Part shown: piece after piece, positions 26,169-33,970 of the stretch
How positions within the stretch are numbered: the first letter of the stretch is position 1
How the letters are laid out: the number at the start of each line of letters is the position of its first letter
NCBI RefSeq assembly: GCF_002266285.1
Contig: NZ_NPMS01000008.1
Coordinates: forward strand, 81,987-145,986
Length of the DNA stretch: 64,000 bases
From: Virgibacillus indicus
Lineage (GTDB): Bacteria; Bacillota; Bacilli; Bacillales; Amphibacillaceae
Direction: 5' to 3'
The notes under the pieces: generated by a model
The model's input: the letters and a program-made list of their open reading frames with translations, nothing else
The model's database searches: none
What the model was told of the DNA's origin: nothing
Translations under genes and position numbers: made by a program

Positions 26169-26201
26169 ACCTCGCTGACTTAGTGCAGCGGGGTTTTTTT
26201 C
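26169..26201 (+). terminator. Intrinsic terminator after clpE
   Basis: ACCTCGCTG pairs with CAGCGGGGT (one G-U pair) followed by seven Ts. Confidence 0.85.
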
Positions 26202-26288
26202 TGCTTACAAAAATTCATGTCACCCAATAAATAATAAGCGAAAAAAGTGTAAAACTAAGGGGGACTTCGAATTTAAAGGGTGTATTTC

Positions 26289-27170
26289 ATGAGTTGGAGC
26301 AAGCAGTCCCAGATCGCTTTTATTCTATTCCTTTTATTACTTTCAATTACCCAGCCAATACAAGTATTTGCAGAATCAAAGGAAGTGATGGATGTTCACT
26401 TTATTGATGTGGGGCAGGGTGACAGTATTCTTATTATTACTCCTTCTGATAAGACAATCCTGATTGATGGAGGCCCTCCAGAGGCAGGGAAAAAGGTGGT
26501 ATCTTACCTGGAAGAACTAAACATAGAAAAGATTGACCTGCTGATTGCTACACATCCAGATATTGATCACATTGGGGGGCTTCCACATGTAATGAAGTCC
26601 TTTGAAATCAAGCAGATCCTCGATTCAGGCAAATTATATTCAACAAAGACATATGGCAGATACCTTAATCAAATTTGGAAAGACGATATCCCCGTTGAAA
26701 TTGCCAGGAAAAATGACCAAGTAAAAATTGATCCATTACTTGATATTAAAATCTTAAATTCCTATGAAAAGAATAAAAATAATAATCAATCTTCCATTGT
26801 ATTAAAAATCAGCTATAATGAGATTGACTTTTTGCTGATGAGTGATGTGGAAATGGAACAAGAAAAAGTATTGCTCAAGCATCAAGACCTGCAATCTGAA
26901 ATTATAAAAGTGGCTCATCACGGCTCAAATACAAGTACTTCTTTAGGTTTTTTGAAGGAAGTAGCCCCACAGGCCGCTATCCTTACTTATAGTATCGAAA
27001 ATGATTACGGACACCCGGTTGATCGTGTGATTGAAAATTTATATAAAGTAAATGCAACTATTTATTCAACAGCGGCATATGGTGATGTTGTCATACGTAC
27101 AAATGGTAATAACTACTTCATTCTTCCACAGCGGGAACCAATTAATAATTTAAAACATGATGCTGGCTAG
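26289..27170 (+). CDS. Secreted metallo-beta-lactamase-fold hydrolase, ComEC C-domain-like
   Basis: 293-residue exported protein. After a signal peptide (residues 1 to about 28) comes an MBL fold like the C-terminal domain of ComEC/Rec2 but without the membrane channel part. Motifs are FIDVGQGDSILI, the metal ligands in THPDIDHIGG, and HHGSN near the C-terminus. Free-standing proteins of this type are common in Firmicutes and are often called ComEC-family competence proteins; a nuclease or phosphodiesterase role is likely but unproven. The ATG at 26289, 8 nt after AAAGGG, is preferred to the GTG at 26280 that overlaps the ribosome site. Confidence 0.8.
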   Translation: MSWSKQSQIAFILFLLLLSITQPIQVFAESKEVMDVHFIDVGQGDSILIITPSDKTILIDGGPPEAGKKVVSYLEELNIEKIDLLIATHPDIDHIGGLPHVMKSFEIKQILDSGKLYSTKTYGRYLNQIWKDDIPVEIARKNDQVKIDPLLDIKILNSYEKNKNNNQSSIVLKISYNEIDFLLMSDVEMEQEKVLLKHQDLQSEIIKVAHHGSNTSTSLGFLKEVAPQAAILTYSIENDYGHPVDRVIENLYKVNATIYSTAAYGDVVIRTNGNNYFILPQREPINNLKHDAG

Positions 27171-27217
27171 GCTGGTATGTTATCATCGTGATATAAAGAA
27201 ATTTTATTGGGGGAAAT

Positions 27218-27679
27218 TTGATTTTGAAACGAACTGCTGAAATTATATTAGGAATTATTGGTGCATTGGTTTTTGGGATATTTACAGTTATTGGAGCTGT
27301 AATGGTTTGGCTGCACAATAATGAGGGGCTTATTGAGGATATTTTAAATGAAGAAACAGCTCAGGATTTCCCTGAAATCAGCATGATGAATTTTAATGAT
27401 TTTATCAGGGTAATGGGTGAAGCAGGCTGGCAAATTGTTATTATTTCTTTAATTGCCATCATGTTGGGGATCGTTGCAATGGTACTGCTCAAAGGGAATA
27501 AAAAACCAACCGCAGCAGGAATCATCTTTATCGCAACAACGGTTATTGTTGCATTTATAAATATGCCAATTGGAATTTTTGCGGGGATTTTTTATTTGAT
27601 AGCAGGAATTCTTTGTCTGGCAAGAAAGCCAAAGGTTACGGAGCAGGTTATTGATGAACCAAATGATCTTAATTCATAA
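27218..27679 (+). CDS. DUF4064-like membrane protein
   Basis: About 153 residues with an N-terminal hydrophobic helix, a short acidic extracytoplasmic loop (DILNEETAQDFPEI) and three more hydrophobic segments, ending in a polar tail. This layout fits DUF4064. No ATG is available at the N-terminus: TTG at 27218 and TTG at 27224 are both possible, and the second gives a more family-like MKRTAE start and a better distance from GGGGG. Function unknown. It follows the MBL gene after 47 bp and ends at a strong terminator. Confidence 0.7.
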   Translation: MILKRTAEIILGIIGALVFGIFTVIGAVMVWLHNNEGLIEDILNEETAQDFPEISMMNFNDFIRVMGEAGWQIVIISLIAIMLGIVAMVLLKGNKKPTAAGIIFIATTVIVAFINMPIGIFAGIFYLIAGILCLARKPKVTEQVIDEPNDLNS

Positions 27680-27711
27680 GATTATTTTATAAAAAGTTAA
27701 GCTTGTCTAAA

Positions 27712-27747
27712 AAAGGCTTTGCACATAAAAGTGCAAAGCCTTTATTT
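27712..27747 (+). terminator. Intrinsic terminator
   Basis: Perfect 13-bp stem AAAGGCTTTGCAC / GTGCAAAGCCTTT followed by a T-rich tract. Confidence 0.9.
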
Positions 27748-27773
27748 ATTTTATTATTTTTTTGAAAATTCAC

Positions 27774-27822
27774 TTGACTATTAAGGTGGTTGGTTGTATG
27801 GTTAATTACAAAAGTAACTAAC
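27774..27822 (+). promoter_or_regulatory. Promoter and palindromic operator of the GntR-ABC operon
   Basis: TTGACT (27774-27779), a 17-nt spacer and TATGGT (27797-27802) form a SigA-type promoter. A dyad GTTAATTAC (27801-27809) and GTAACTAAC (27814-27822), matching at 8 of 9 positions around AAAA, overlaps the -10 end and the start point. It is therefore well placed for repression by the GntR regulator encoded 22 bp downstream. Confidence 0.7.
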
Positions 27823-27843
27823 TAATGAACGAAGGAGTCCAAG

Positions 27844-28221
27844 ATGAAAAAATCATTAGATGAAAACAAACCAATATTCCTTCAAATAAAAGAACAGCTT
27901 GAAGACTCAATCATTAATGGAAATATTAATTCAGGCGAGCGGGTGCCATCAACAAATGAATTTGCGGCATATTACAAAATTAATCCAGCAACAGCCGCCA
28001 AAGGAATCAATGAACTCGTAGCAGAGGAAATTCTTGTTAAGCGAAGGGGTGTTGGGATGTTTGTTACCGAAGATGCGAAAGGGATTTTAATTGAAAAACG
28101 GAAGAAAACATTTTATGAGCATTACATGCTGCCACTGAAGGAAGAAGCAAGGAAACTGCGGATCAAAGAAACTGAACTAATGGAAATGGTGAAAAGGGAG
28201 GATGCTGCAGATGAAAATTGA
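27844..28221 (+). CDS. GntR-family regulator, YtrA subfamily
   Basis: 125-residue regulator with an N-terminal winged helix (residues about 10-75; SGERVPSTNEFAAYYKINPATAAKGI split by the turn) and only a short helical C-terminal tail. This is the YtrA subfamily layout, as opposed to GntR members with large ligand domains. Genes of this type head ABC-transporter operons and usually repress them until a cell-wall-active compound appears. Its 3' end overlaps the ATPase gene. AAGGAG precedes the ATG. The palindrome at 27801 is the probable operator. Confidence 0.87.
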   Translation: MKKSLDENKPIFLQIKEQLEDSIINGNINSGERVPSTNEFAAYYKINPATAAKGINELVAEEILVKRRGVGMFVTEDAKGILIEKRKKTFYEHYMLPLKEEARKLRIKETELMEMVKREDAADEN

Positions 28222-29068
28222 AGTGAAGGGTCTGACAAAAAGGTACAAAGATAATTATGCATTAAACAATGTTTCCTTCACATTGGATGGACCAAAGATC
28301 TATGGGCTGCTGGGCAGAAATGGTGCAGGAAAAACAACGTTTATGGATATCTTATCCGGCCAGATTTTAGCTTCGAATGGAAAAATTGAAATTGATGGGG
28401 AGGAGCCGTTCGATAACCAGAAATTAACGGAATCCATTTGTTTAATAAAAGAAGGGCATAACTTCAAAAAAGATTTGAAGGTGAAAAATGTTCTTAAAGT
28501 ATATTCGTTTTTTTATCCAAAGTGGGATCAGGAGCTTGCTGATAAATTGATTAAGGAATACAATCTTAACCTTAATTCAAAAGTAAAAACACTTTCGAAG
28601 GGGATGGAATCAGCACTTGGGATTATTGTCGGGTTATCAAGCAAAGCACCAATAACCATTTTTGATGAGCCATATATTGGTCTTGATGCTGCAGCAAGGA
28701 AGAAATTTTATGAGATTATGCTGGAGGAGTACGAGGCAGAAAAACGAATTATCATCTTTTCAACCCACTTAATTGATGAAGTCAGTCTGCTGTTTGAAGA
28801 GGTATTGATCCTGCAGGAAGGATCGTTGGTTCTGATGGAGGAAGCGGATATGCTGCGAAACAGCACTTGTGCCGTATCAGGAACCATTGAGGAAGTGGAA
28901 GCATTTATTTCAGGAAAAGAAGTAATTGAGAAAAAACAGCTTGCAGGGATGATGACAGCATATGTTTATAGCAGCATACAGGAGGCAAAAATGCATGGGT
29001 TGAATGCAGAAGGTGTGCCAATTCAGGAATTGATGATATATCTGACAGAAAGAAAGAAGGGGGCTTGA
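28211..29068 (+). CDS. ABC transporter ATP-binding protein
   Basis: 285-residue ATPase with Walker A GRNGAGKTT (residue about 35), a modified signature LSKGMESALGI in place of LSGGQ, Walker B ITIFDEPYIGLD and a switch His in STHLID. The C-terminal extension is typical of drug- or antibiotic-exporting ATPases of the YtrB/YhcH type. The ATG at 28211 lies 9 nt after GGGAGG, inside the end of the GntR gene; the ATG at 28202 overlaps that site. It forms an operon with the regulator and the permease that follows after 2 bp. Substrate not predictable. Confidence 0.87.
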   Translation: MKIEVKGLTKRYKDNYALNNVSFTLDGPKIYGLLGRNGAGKTTFMDILSGQILASNGKIEIDGEEPFDNQKLTESICLIKEGHNFKKDLKVKNVLKVYSFFYPKWDQELADKLIKEYNLNLNSKVKTLSKGMESALGIIVGLSSKAPITIFDEPYIGLDAAARKKFYEIMLEEYEAEKRIIIFSTHLIDEVSLLFEEVLILQEGSLVLMEEADMLRNSTCAVSGTIEEVEAFISGKEVIEKKQLAGMMTAYVYSSIQEAKMHGLNAEGVPIQELMIYLTERKKGA

Positions 29069-29070
29069 AC

Positions 29071-29772
29071 ATGGGAAAACAATTAAAGGGGCTGCTGTAT
29101 TTTTTCATCATGGATATACGCTATTCACTATTGATCTTCTGGACGATTTTATTAGGAATCTTGGCAGTTTCCATCGCTTTTTCGTATTTTCTTTTAAGTG
29201 TAGAGGATGGAAGGTTCTTCTTTGGATTTCCATTTGCAATCTACGTCTATTGTGCAATTTTAGGGTTTTTAATGGTAAAAGATAGTATTCCTTTCGCACT
29301 GAAGATTGGAGCCACAAGGAAGAATATATTTGTAAGCTTTGGGCTGTTTTTCCTTTTGTTGGCTTTTGCAAAGGCAGTGGTTGCAAACCTATTGCAAACG
29401 CTCATTTCTTTTTTTACAGAAAGTGCAGGAATTCATACTTTTAACTTTCTGCATCTGGCAAACCTGATGGAGAATACCTGGCTTAATCGGGTAATTATTG
29501 ATGGAGCGGTTATGTTCTTTCTCTTAAGTGCCATGTTTATGCTGGGCCTGCTATTTTATAAATATGGCTTGGCGGGCGGGGGAAGTGTTGCCGGAATATT
29601 GGTTGTTGTATTGTTATTAGGCATCGCACAGGGCTGGATCTTCGACTTCTTTATAGATGTGTTTGCATCCATTGATGTGCTGTTCTTTTACCAGCTGCTT
29701 GGTGTTGGAATTGTACTTTATGGCTTAACCTTCGTTTTGGTGAGGAAGATAACGATATTAAAGGTAAAGTAA
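29071..29772 (+). CDS. ABC transporter permease subunit
   Basis: 233-residue membrane protein with about six hydrophobic helices and no soluble domain. I assign it as the membrane partner of the ATPase immediately upstream from its position (2 bp away) and topology; the sequence itself carries no strong signature. The ATG at 29071 is preceded by GAAGGGGG; the TTG at 29065 is an alternative. Compare the YtrC/D-like permeases in Bacillus. Confidence 0.75.
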   Translation: MGKQLKGLLYFFIMDIRYSLLIFWTILLGILAVSIAFSYFLLSVEDGRFFFGFPFAIYVYCAILGFLMVKDSIPFALKIGATRKNIFVSFGLFFLLLAFAKAVVANLLQTLISFFTESAGIHTFNFLHLANLMENTWLNRVIIDGAVMFFLLSAMFMLGLLFYKYGLAGGGSVAGILVVVLLLGIAQGWIFDFFIDVFASIDVLFFYQLLGVGIVLYGLTFVLVRKITILKVK

Positions 29773-29779
29773 GTAAAAC

Positions 29780-29815
29780 AATGCTTGTTCTCGTTTGGTG
29801 AGAGCAGGCATTTAT
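29780..29815 (+). terminator. Intrinsic terminator after the first GntR-ABC operon
   Basis: AATGCTTGTTCTC pairs with GAGAGCAGGCATT (two G-U pairs), followed by a short T/A tract. Confidence 0.65.
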
Positions 29816-29956
29816 CATGGATCTCTAAAAGACGAGTGCAGCCTGGTACAGAGCGACTATGCTACAATTCACCCGAGGGAAATCAGCCGTAGCGTGTCCG
29901 GAAACCCATCGGCCTTATGAGTATTTTTGAACTTTATTAAAGTAAATGCCAGTTAT

Positions 29957-30006
29957 AAAAAATAGCAGGTGCAATTCACTCTTGAATTTGCACCTGCTAT
30001 TTTTGC
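29957..30006. terminator. Bidirectional intrinsic terminator between convergent ABC operons
   Basis: AAAAATAGCAGGTGCAA pairs with TTGCACCTGCTATTTTT around a 13-nt loop. The 299-base gap 29773-30071 otherwise shows nothing recognisable between the two terminators. Confidence 0.85.
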
Positions 30007-30071
30007 TGCTAATCTTTGTTTGATTTTCATTGTTATTTTTGTTGAACCTCATAAGGGAACCCGTTACTCTC

Positions 30072-30845
30072 CTATAATACTGCTTTATTTTTAAATCTAA
30101 TAACAGAAAACACAAGCAAAGCGGCTGAGATGGCAATAGTAATTCCCGCTGAGCCAACCAGTTGAGAAGGGATGTCCTCTGTCATCAGCATTTTCAGGAT
30201 GTGATCAGTCAGATTATTTGGGCTCCATTCCAGCACATGGCCAAAAATCTGTGTGATGATACTCATTATCATGATCGTAAGGATTGTAAAAAAAGCAACC
30301 ATTCCGGCATTTTTGAAAAGAGTATTATAAAAAATCACTAAGGTTACTACAAGCATATACCAGAGTCCGTAGAAAAAGACAATAAGTAAAAAAGCAGTAA
30401 ACGAAAGGTCGCCAAAAAGAATATTTGTGTAATACCAGCTTACAAGCATCCCTAGAAATAAGGAGACCCAAACTAGAACAAGCAATGCAGTCCATTTGGC
30501 GGTAATGTAATTGAAGTGAGACACAGGTTTCACCAAAATCAGCTCAGAAACTCCACTTTTTCTCTCACCAGAGATTGTACCCATTGACATGAACACAATA
30601 ACCAAAATACCTAAGCTGCTCAGCTGTCCAAGGCTCATCAGCACAGCTTCAGGTGGTGCAAATTCGGGGAATTCCAAAACAGTGCCATCCGGAAAACCGC
30701 CTACAGACTCAATAATTTGAGGCATATAGTAATTGGAAATGGGATCGATGATTGCCAGTAAAATAATAACTAAAGGGACCCAGACCCATTTTTTATTTCT
30801 CCAGCTCTCAATCATTTCTTTTTTGAAAAGTATACGCCACTGCAT
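30072..30845 (-). CDS. ABC-2-type transporter permease (YxlG/NosY-like)
   Basis: 257-residue membrane protein with six hydrophobic helices. It starts with an amphipathic segment ending FKKEMIESWRNKKW, a hallmark of NosY/YxlG-type ABC-2 permeases, and the SGERKSGVSELILVKPVSHFNYI cytosolic loop follows helix 2. Its start overlaps the end of the ATPase gene by one base, so translation is coupled. It is the last gene of a five-gene minus-strand operon resembling the yxlE-yxlF-yxlG part of the B. subtilis sigY operon, but here under GntR control. Confidence 0.83.
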   Translation of the reverse strand: MQWRILFKKEMIESWRNKKWVWVPLVIILLAIIDPISNYYMPQIIESVGGFPDGTVLEFPEFAPPEAVLMSLGQLSSLGILVIVFMSMGTISGERKSGVSELILVKPVSHFNYITAKWTALLVLVWVSLFLGMLVSWYYTNILFGDLSFTAFLLIVFFYGLWYMLVVTLVIFYNTLFKNAGMVAFFTILTIMIMSIITQIFGHVLEWSPNNLTDHILKMLMTEDIPSQLVGSAGITIAISAALLVFSVIRFKNKAVL

Positions 30846-31753
30846 TATTTGCCCACCACCTTCATAAACATATCTTCAAGTGTTGCACGATTTAACGTAA
30901 AACTTACTAATGGCCAGTTTTCCTCAGAGGCGGCTGTTAAAAATTCTTTGCGTGCCACTAGAATGTCTGTGGCCGCTATCTTTAATACATTTCGCTCAAT
31001 TAAACAGTCTGTAACACTAGATAACTTTTTTATTTTATCCTGATAGAAAGCCGTATTCTCCTGAAATTCGATTTCTATCATAGAAGTCTGGTATTTTTGG
31101 CGCAGTTCTTTCATAGATCCGGATTCCACAATTTCTCCATTTCGCAAAAGCAGCAATTCATCACTGATTTCATCAGCATCACTCAAGATATGTGTGGAAA
31201 AGAGAATTGTCATTTCATTTTTCAATTCTTCCATTAATATTAGAACCTCACGCCGGCCAAGCGGATCCAGCGAAGAAACTGGCTCATCTAGCATCAATAG
31301 TTTTGGCTTATGAATGATTGCCTGTGCGATTCCCAGACGTTGCTTCATGCCACCGGAATACGTTCCGATTCGTTTATTTTTGGCTTCAGAAATACCTACC
31401 TTTTCAAGGAGTTCCTCTGCACGTCTTTTCGCATCAGTTTTGGAAAGAAAAGCGAGCTGACCGCTGTACATTAAGAATTCCAAACCAGTCATCCAGGAAT
31501 AAAAGTGAGGATATTGCGGCAGATAGCCGATGTATTTTCGAATATCCTCATTTTCTTTCATTCCAGTGAATCTTACCGCCCCTGATGAAGGTTTAAGCAG
31601 CCCCGCTAATGTCCGTAAAATAGTCGTCTTACCCGCACCATTTGGACCGATTAATGCAATGCATTTTCCTTCCTGAAATGCAAAACTGACATTATTTACA
31701 GCAGTTTTGCCGTCATAGGCTTTTGAAAGATTACTAACGGATAGCAATGTCAT
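30845..31753 (-). CDS. ABC transporter ATP-binding protein (YxlF-like)
   Basis: 302-residue ATPase with Walker A GPNGAGKTT (residue about 36), Q-loop LPQYPH, signature YSGGMKQRLGIAQ, Walker B LLMLDEPVSSLDP and switch STHILSD. The C-terminal 80 residues form the extension typical of ABC-2 exporters. It is translationally coupled to the PLDc_N gene before it (TAAATG junction) and the permease after it. The arrangement PLDc_N protein, ATPase, permease matches YxlE-YxlF-YxlG. In B. subtilis these act with SigY; no sigma factor gene is present here. Confidence 0.88.
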   Translation of the reverse strand: MTLLSVSNLSKAYDGKTAVNNVSFAFQEGKCIALIGPNGAGKTTILRTLAGLLKPSSGAVRFTGMKENEDIRKYIGYLPQYPHFYSWMTGLEFLMYSGQLAFLSKTDAKRRAEELLEKVGISEAKNKRIGTYSGGMKQRLGIAQAIIHKPKLLMLDEPVSSLDPLGRREVLILMEELKNEMTILFSTHILSDADEISDELLLLRNGEIVESGSMKELRQKYQTSMIEIEFQENTAFYQDKIKKLSSVTDCLIERNVLKIAATDILVARKEFLTAASEENWPLVSFTLNRATLEDMFMKVVGK

Positions 31754-31957
31754 TTAGCGCTGACTCCTTCCAAAAATGAAATAGAGTACGGGACCAATTA
31801 TGTTGATAAAGACAATGATAAAAAACCACATCCACTTCGGTCCGTTCGTATCTTCAGTTTTTAGCCAATCAATTAGTGCAACAACAACCAGAATAAATTG
31901 AATAATAAGTAATGGAGCAATGATTGCCCAGTTAATCTCATTTAAAAATTCCTGCAT
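31754..31957 (-). CDS. PLDc_N-domain small membrane protein (YxlE-like)
   Basis: 67-residue protein with two hydrophobic helices. The second carries the phospholipase D-nuclease N-terminal signature (KWMWFFIIVFINIIGPVLYF) and is followed by a short basic tail (GRSQR). No catalytic domain is attached. B. subtilis YxlE, encoded beside the YxlFG transporter, has the same form and is thought to help restrain SigY with YxlD. GGAGGTGGAG gives a strong ribosome site. Its place directly before an ABC ATPase supports a role as an accessory transporter subunit. Confidence 0.8.
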   Translation of the reverse strand: MQEFLNEINWAIIAPLLIIQFILVVVALIDWLKTEDTNGPKWMWFFIIVFINIIGPVLYFIFGRSQR

Positions 31958-31981
31958 AAATCTCCACCTCCATGTACTGTT

Positions 31982-33091
31982 CTAAGCCCCCAGTAAGAGC
32001 GGGATACCTACTGCGAGCAGAATAATCACAAGAAAAATAATCCATGCCAGTGGTCTGGCAAAATTAATGGTCCAGCCTATACCAAAGCGTTTTTCCAAAA
32101 AGAGTGCCGGGTCATTTTTGTTAACGTAAAACTGACCAAGTTTCCAATATCTATCATCATCGCGGTCTATTACATTGCCATCTCCCCCTGTGCCTGTTTT
32201 CACGCGACTGCCGCCCTGACCTGTTGTGATCGTAAGTGCGATTGCTCCGGCTGTAACGGCAAGAGAAAAGACAAGCGGCACAATCGTCAGCAGCTGCTGG
32301 TTAACTGGATAGATAAAGGAAAGCTGAATAAATGAGAACATTAGGGTTAATGCAGTCCCCGTCATAATAATATAAAGGGACCATCTTCTCCGGAAAATAA
32401 CATTTTTACGCATAGATTCTTCAGGGTTTTCTGCATTTATCTGCTGTTTGGCTCTGCCAATCATTGAATTAATGAATAGGAATAGCAACGTTAAATAAAG
32501 CTGCATAATTGGCATGATAAGCACAGTCCGATACGATTTCTCTGCCCAGTTTGTAACTTCGCCTTCAAAATTATATTGCATCGGAATCTGCTCCGGAATC
32601 TGCTGATAGGACTGAAATGTGATAATGATCGTTGCAAAAGCGATAATAAACGAAAAAATAAACCAGAGATTTGAATACGTCAGTTTCTGTTTCCGGAATT
32701 GCGTATTTACAAAAATCTGCTGTGATTTTTCCCCTGACCATTTTTCTTTATCCTTTAACTTTTTCATAGCCTGATGGAACTTTAGATAGACAAGAAAACT
32801 GCCGATTAAATAAATTGTTATGAGTACGGAAATGAAAATGCTGAATGTATTTTCATTGCTGCCAAAATACACACCCGCAAGGAGAAAAAGAATAATTATA
32901 AAAATACTTAGAATCCCTGTGAACAGTGTATATTTTTTTCGCATTTCCTTAAGTTCTGGTTGATAATAGACTTCCTCCGGTATGGTGACCCCAAAGCTTT
33001 CTGTCTTCCTAGTCCAATAAGGAATGAACATTAACGATATAAAGACCGGAATTAATACTGCCAATAACAAGAAAATTGAAATTGCATTCAT
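31982..33091 (-). CDS. DUF1648/DUF5808 multi-helix membrane protein
   Basis: 369-residue membrane protein with about nine hydrophobic helices. The central segment around QIPEQIPMQYNFEGEVTNW is the DUF1648 signature (a PxHxxxxGxxDxW-like motif, as in SdpI-type immunity proteins). The C-terminal part includes YWKLGQFYVNKNDPALFLEKRFGIGW, typical of DUF5808. It starts one base after the GntR stop, so the two are coupled. Proteins of this kind frequently accompany GntR regulators and ABC exporters; an immunity or bacteriocin-resistance role is an inference from SdpI. Confidence 0.75.
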   Translation of the reverse strand: MNAISIFLLLAVLIPVFISLMFIPYWTRKTESFGVTIPEEVYYQPELKEMRKKYTLFTGILSIFIIILFLLAGVYFGSNENTFSIFISVLITIYLIGSFLVYLKFHQAMKKLKDKEKWSGEKSQQIFVNTQFRKQKLTYSNLWFIFSFIIAFATIIITFQSYQQIPEQIPMQYNFEGEVTNWAEKSYRTVLIMPIMQLYLTLLFLFINSMIGRAKQQINAENPEESMRKNVIFRRRWSLYIIMTGTALTLMFSFIQLSFIYPVNQQLLTIVPLVFSLAVTAGAIALTITTGQGGSRVKTGTGGDGNVIDRDDDRYWKLGQFYVNKNDPALFLEKRFGIGWTINFARPLAWIIFLVIILLAVGIPLLLGA

Positions 33092-33487
33092 TTACTTTTC
33101 ACCTTCTTTCTTTGTAAATTCTGAAAATAACTGACTGCAAAGCTTTGAAAATTCATCTTCATTAAGCTTGCGGCATACTGATTCGGCAATCAGTGGACGC
33201 AGTTTTGCCGTAACTTGGTCCCGGTATATTTCATCTGCATGGGGTACCCCGTCTGGATTGACGACAACACCTTTTTGCCGATGGATCAATATAAAACCAT
33301 CCTGCTTCAGCTGCTGATATGCTTTGTTAACGGTATGAAGATTAATCCCGATATCAGATGCTAATGATCTGACAGAGGGGAGGGCTTCTCCAGGAAGCAA
33401 CTGCTCCTTTGCAATACCTTCAATGATTTGCTGGACTAATTGGATATAAATAGGCTCTTTTGATTCAAAATCTAGTTGAATAAACAC
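33092..33487 (-). CDS. GntR-family regulator, YtrA/YhcF subfamily
   Basis: 131-residue regulator with the winged helix at residues about 8-75 (PGEALPSVRSLASDIGINLHTVNKAY in two parts) and a short helical dimerisation tail. It is the first gene of the minus-strand operon with the DUF1648 protein, PLDc_N protein, ATPase and permease. A perfect 19-bp inverted repeat lies just upstream, overlapping the promoter, which strongly suggests autorepression of the operon. The inducer is unknown; relatives respond to cell-wall antibiotics. Confidence 0.88.
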   Translation of the reverse strand: MFIQLDFESKEPIYIQLVQQIIEGIAKEQLLPGEALPSVRSLASDIGINLHTVNKAYQQLKQDGFILIHRQKGVVVNPDGVPHADEIYRDQVTAKLRPLIAESVCRKLNEDEFSKLCSQLFSEFTKKEGEK

Positions 33488-33509
33488 ATCTGTTTCACAC
33501 TCCTTTTTT

Positions 33510-33561
33510 CTTTGTGCTATCTGTTATAGTTAGTGTATAACAGATAGCACAAAGATGTCAA
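33510..33561 (-). promoter_or_regulatory. Promoter with perfect 19-bp inverted-repeat operator
   Basis: CTTTGTGCTATCTGTTATA (33510-33528) and its exact reverse complement (33536-33554) flank a 7-nt centre. On the minus strand TTGACA (complement of 33556-33561) with a 16-17-nt spacer leads to a TATAC-type -10 inside the dyad. The regulator encoded 23 bp downstream is the obvious binder. Confidence 0.85.
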
Positions 33562-33653
33562 TGCTAAAATAGGTCAAACGCAGAATGATTTTCAATAAAA
33601 TATTCACAGAGTTATTAACAGGGAAACTGCTGTTTCCTCTGATGTTTTGCAGG

Positions 33654-33760
33654 TAATCCACAATATCCACAGAATTAGTAACAAAAAGCTGTGCATAACC
33701 AACCCTTTATACATCAGTCTTTCACAAACTTACGCACAGTTTGTGGATTGTTGTGGATAA
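33654..33760. promoter_or_regulatory. Cluster of DnaA-box-like 9-mers
   Basis: Compared with TTATNCACA: TAATCCACA at 33654 (one mismatch), ATATCCACA at 33663 (one), TGTGCATAA at 33690 (exact, reverse), TTACGCACA at 33730 (one), TGTGGATTG at 33742 (two, reverse) and TGTGGATAA at 33752 (exact, reverse). Six boxes fall in 107 bp between the yfhE terminator and the gntR promoter. B. subtilis carries several intergenic DnaA-box clusters outside oriC. Confidence 0.55.
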
Positions 33761-33767
33761 AAAGAAA

Positions 33768-33790
33768 AACCGAAGCTGTTAACTTCGGTT
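33768..33790 (-). terminator. Intrinsic terminator of the yfhE-like gene
   Basis: On the minus strand AACCGAAG pairs with CTTCGGTT around a 7-nt loop that contains the stop codon, followed by TTTCTTTTT. Confidence 0.7.
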
Positions 33791-33910
33791 TCCTCGTTTT
33801 GATAATTCATCATAAATTTTGTCTGCTCGTTTGAATTCTTTTTGATAGCGGACTTCCTGGGTCTTTGATAAAAACTTTTCATGCATGTGCGGCATTGCTT
33901 TTCGTTTCAT
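33779..33910 (-). CDS. YfhE-family small protein
   Basis: Short protein of 43 residues (46 if read from the ATG at 33919). The core LSKTQEVRYQKEFKRADK matches the S-x-TQEVxYxxEFxxAD pattern of the YfhE family of Bacillaceae. It is highly charged and without hydrophobic segments. I prefer the ATG at 33910 because GAGG lies 9 nt upstream of it but abuts the first ATG. In B. subtilis yfhE lies beside yfhF, and here only the GNAT gene separates them, so the synteny supports the call. Function unknown. Confidence 0.65.
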   Translation of the reverse strand: MKRKAMPHMHEKFLSKTQEVRYQKEFKRADKIYDELSKRGNRS

Positions 33911-33970
33911 TGTTTTCATCCTCGCTTTTTTGATTAGGATGTCCGAGCACCTTTGGAATTATACAATTGT

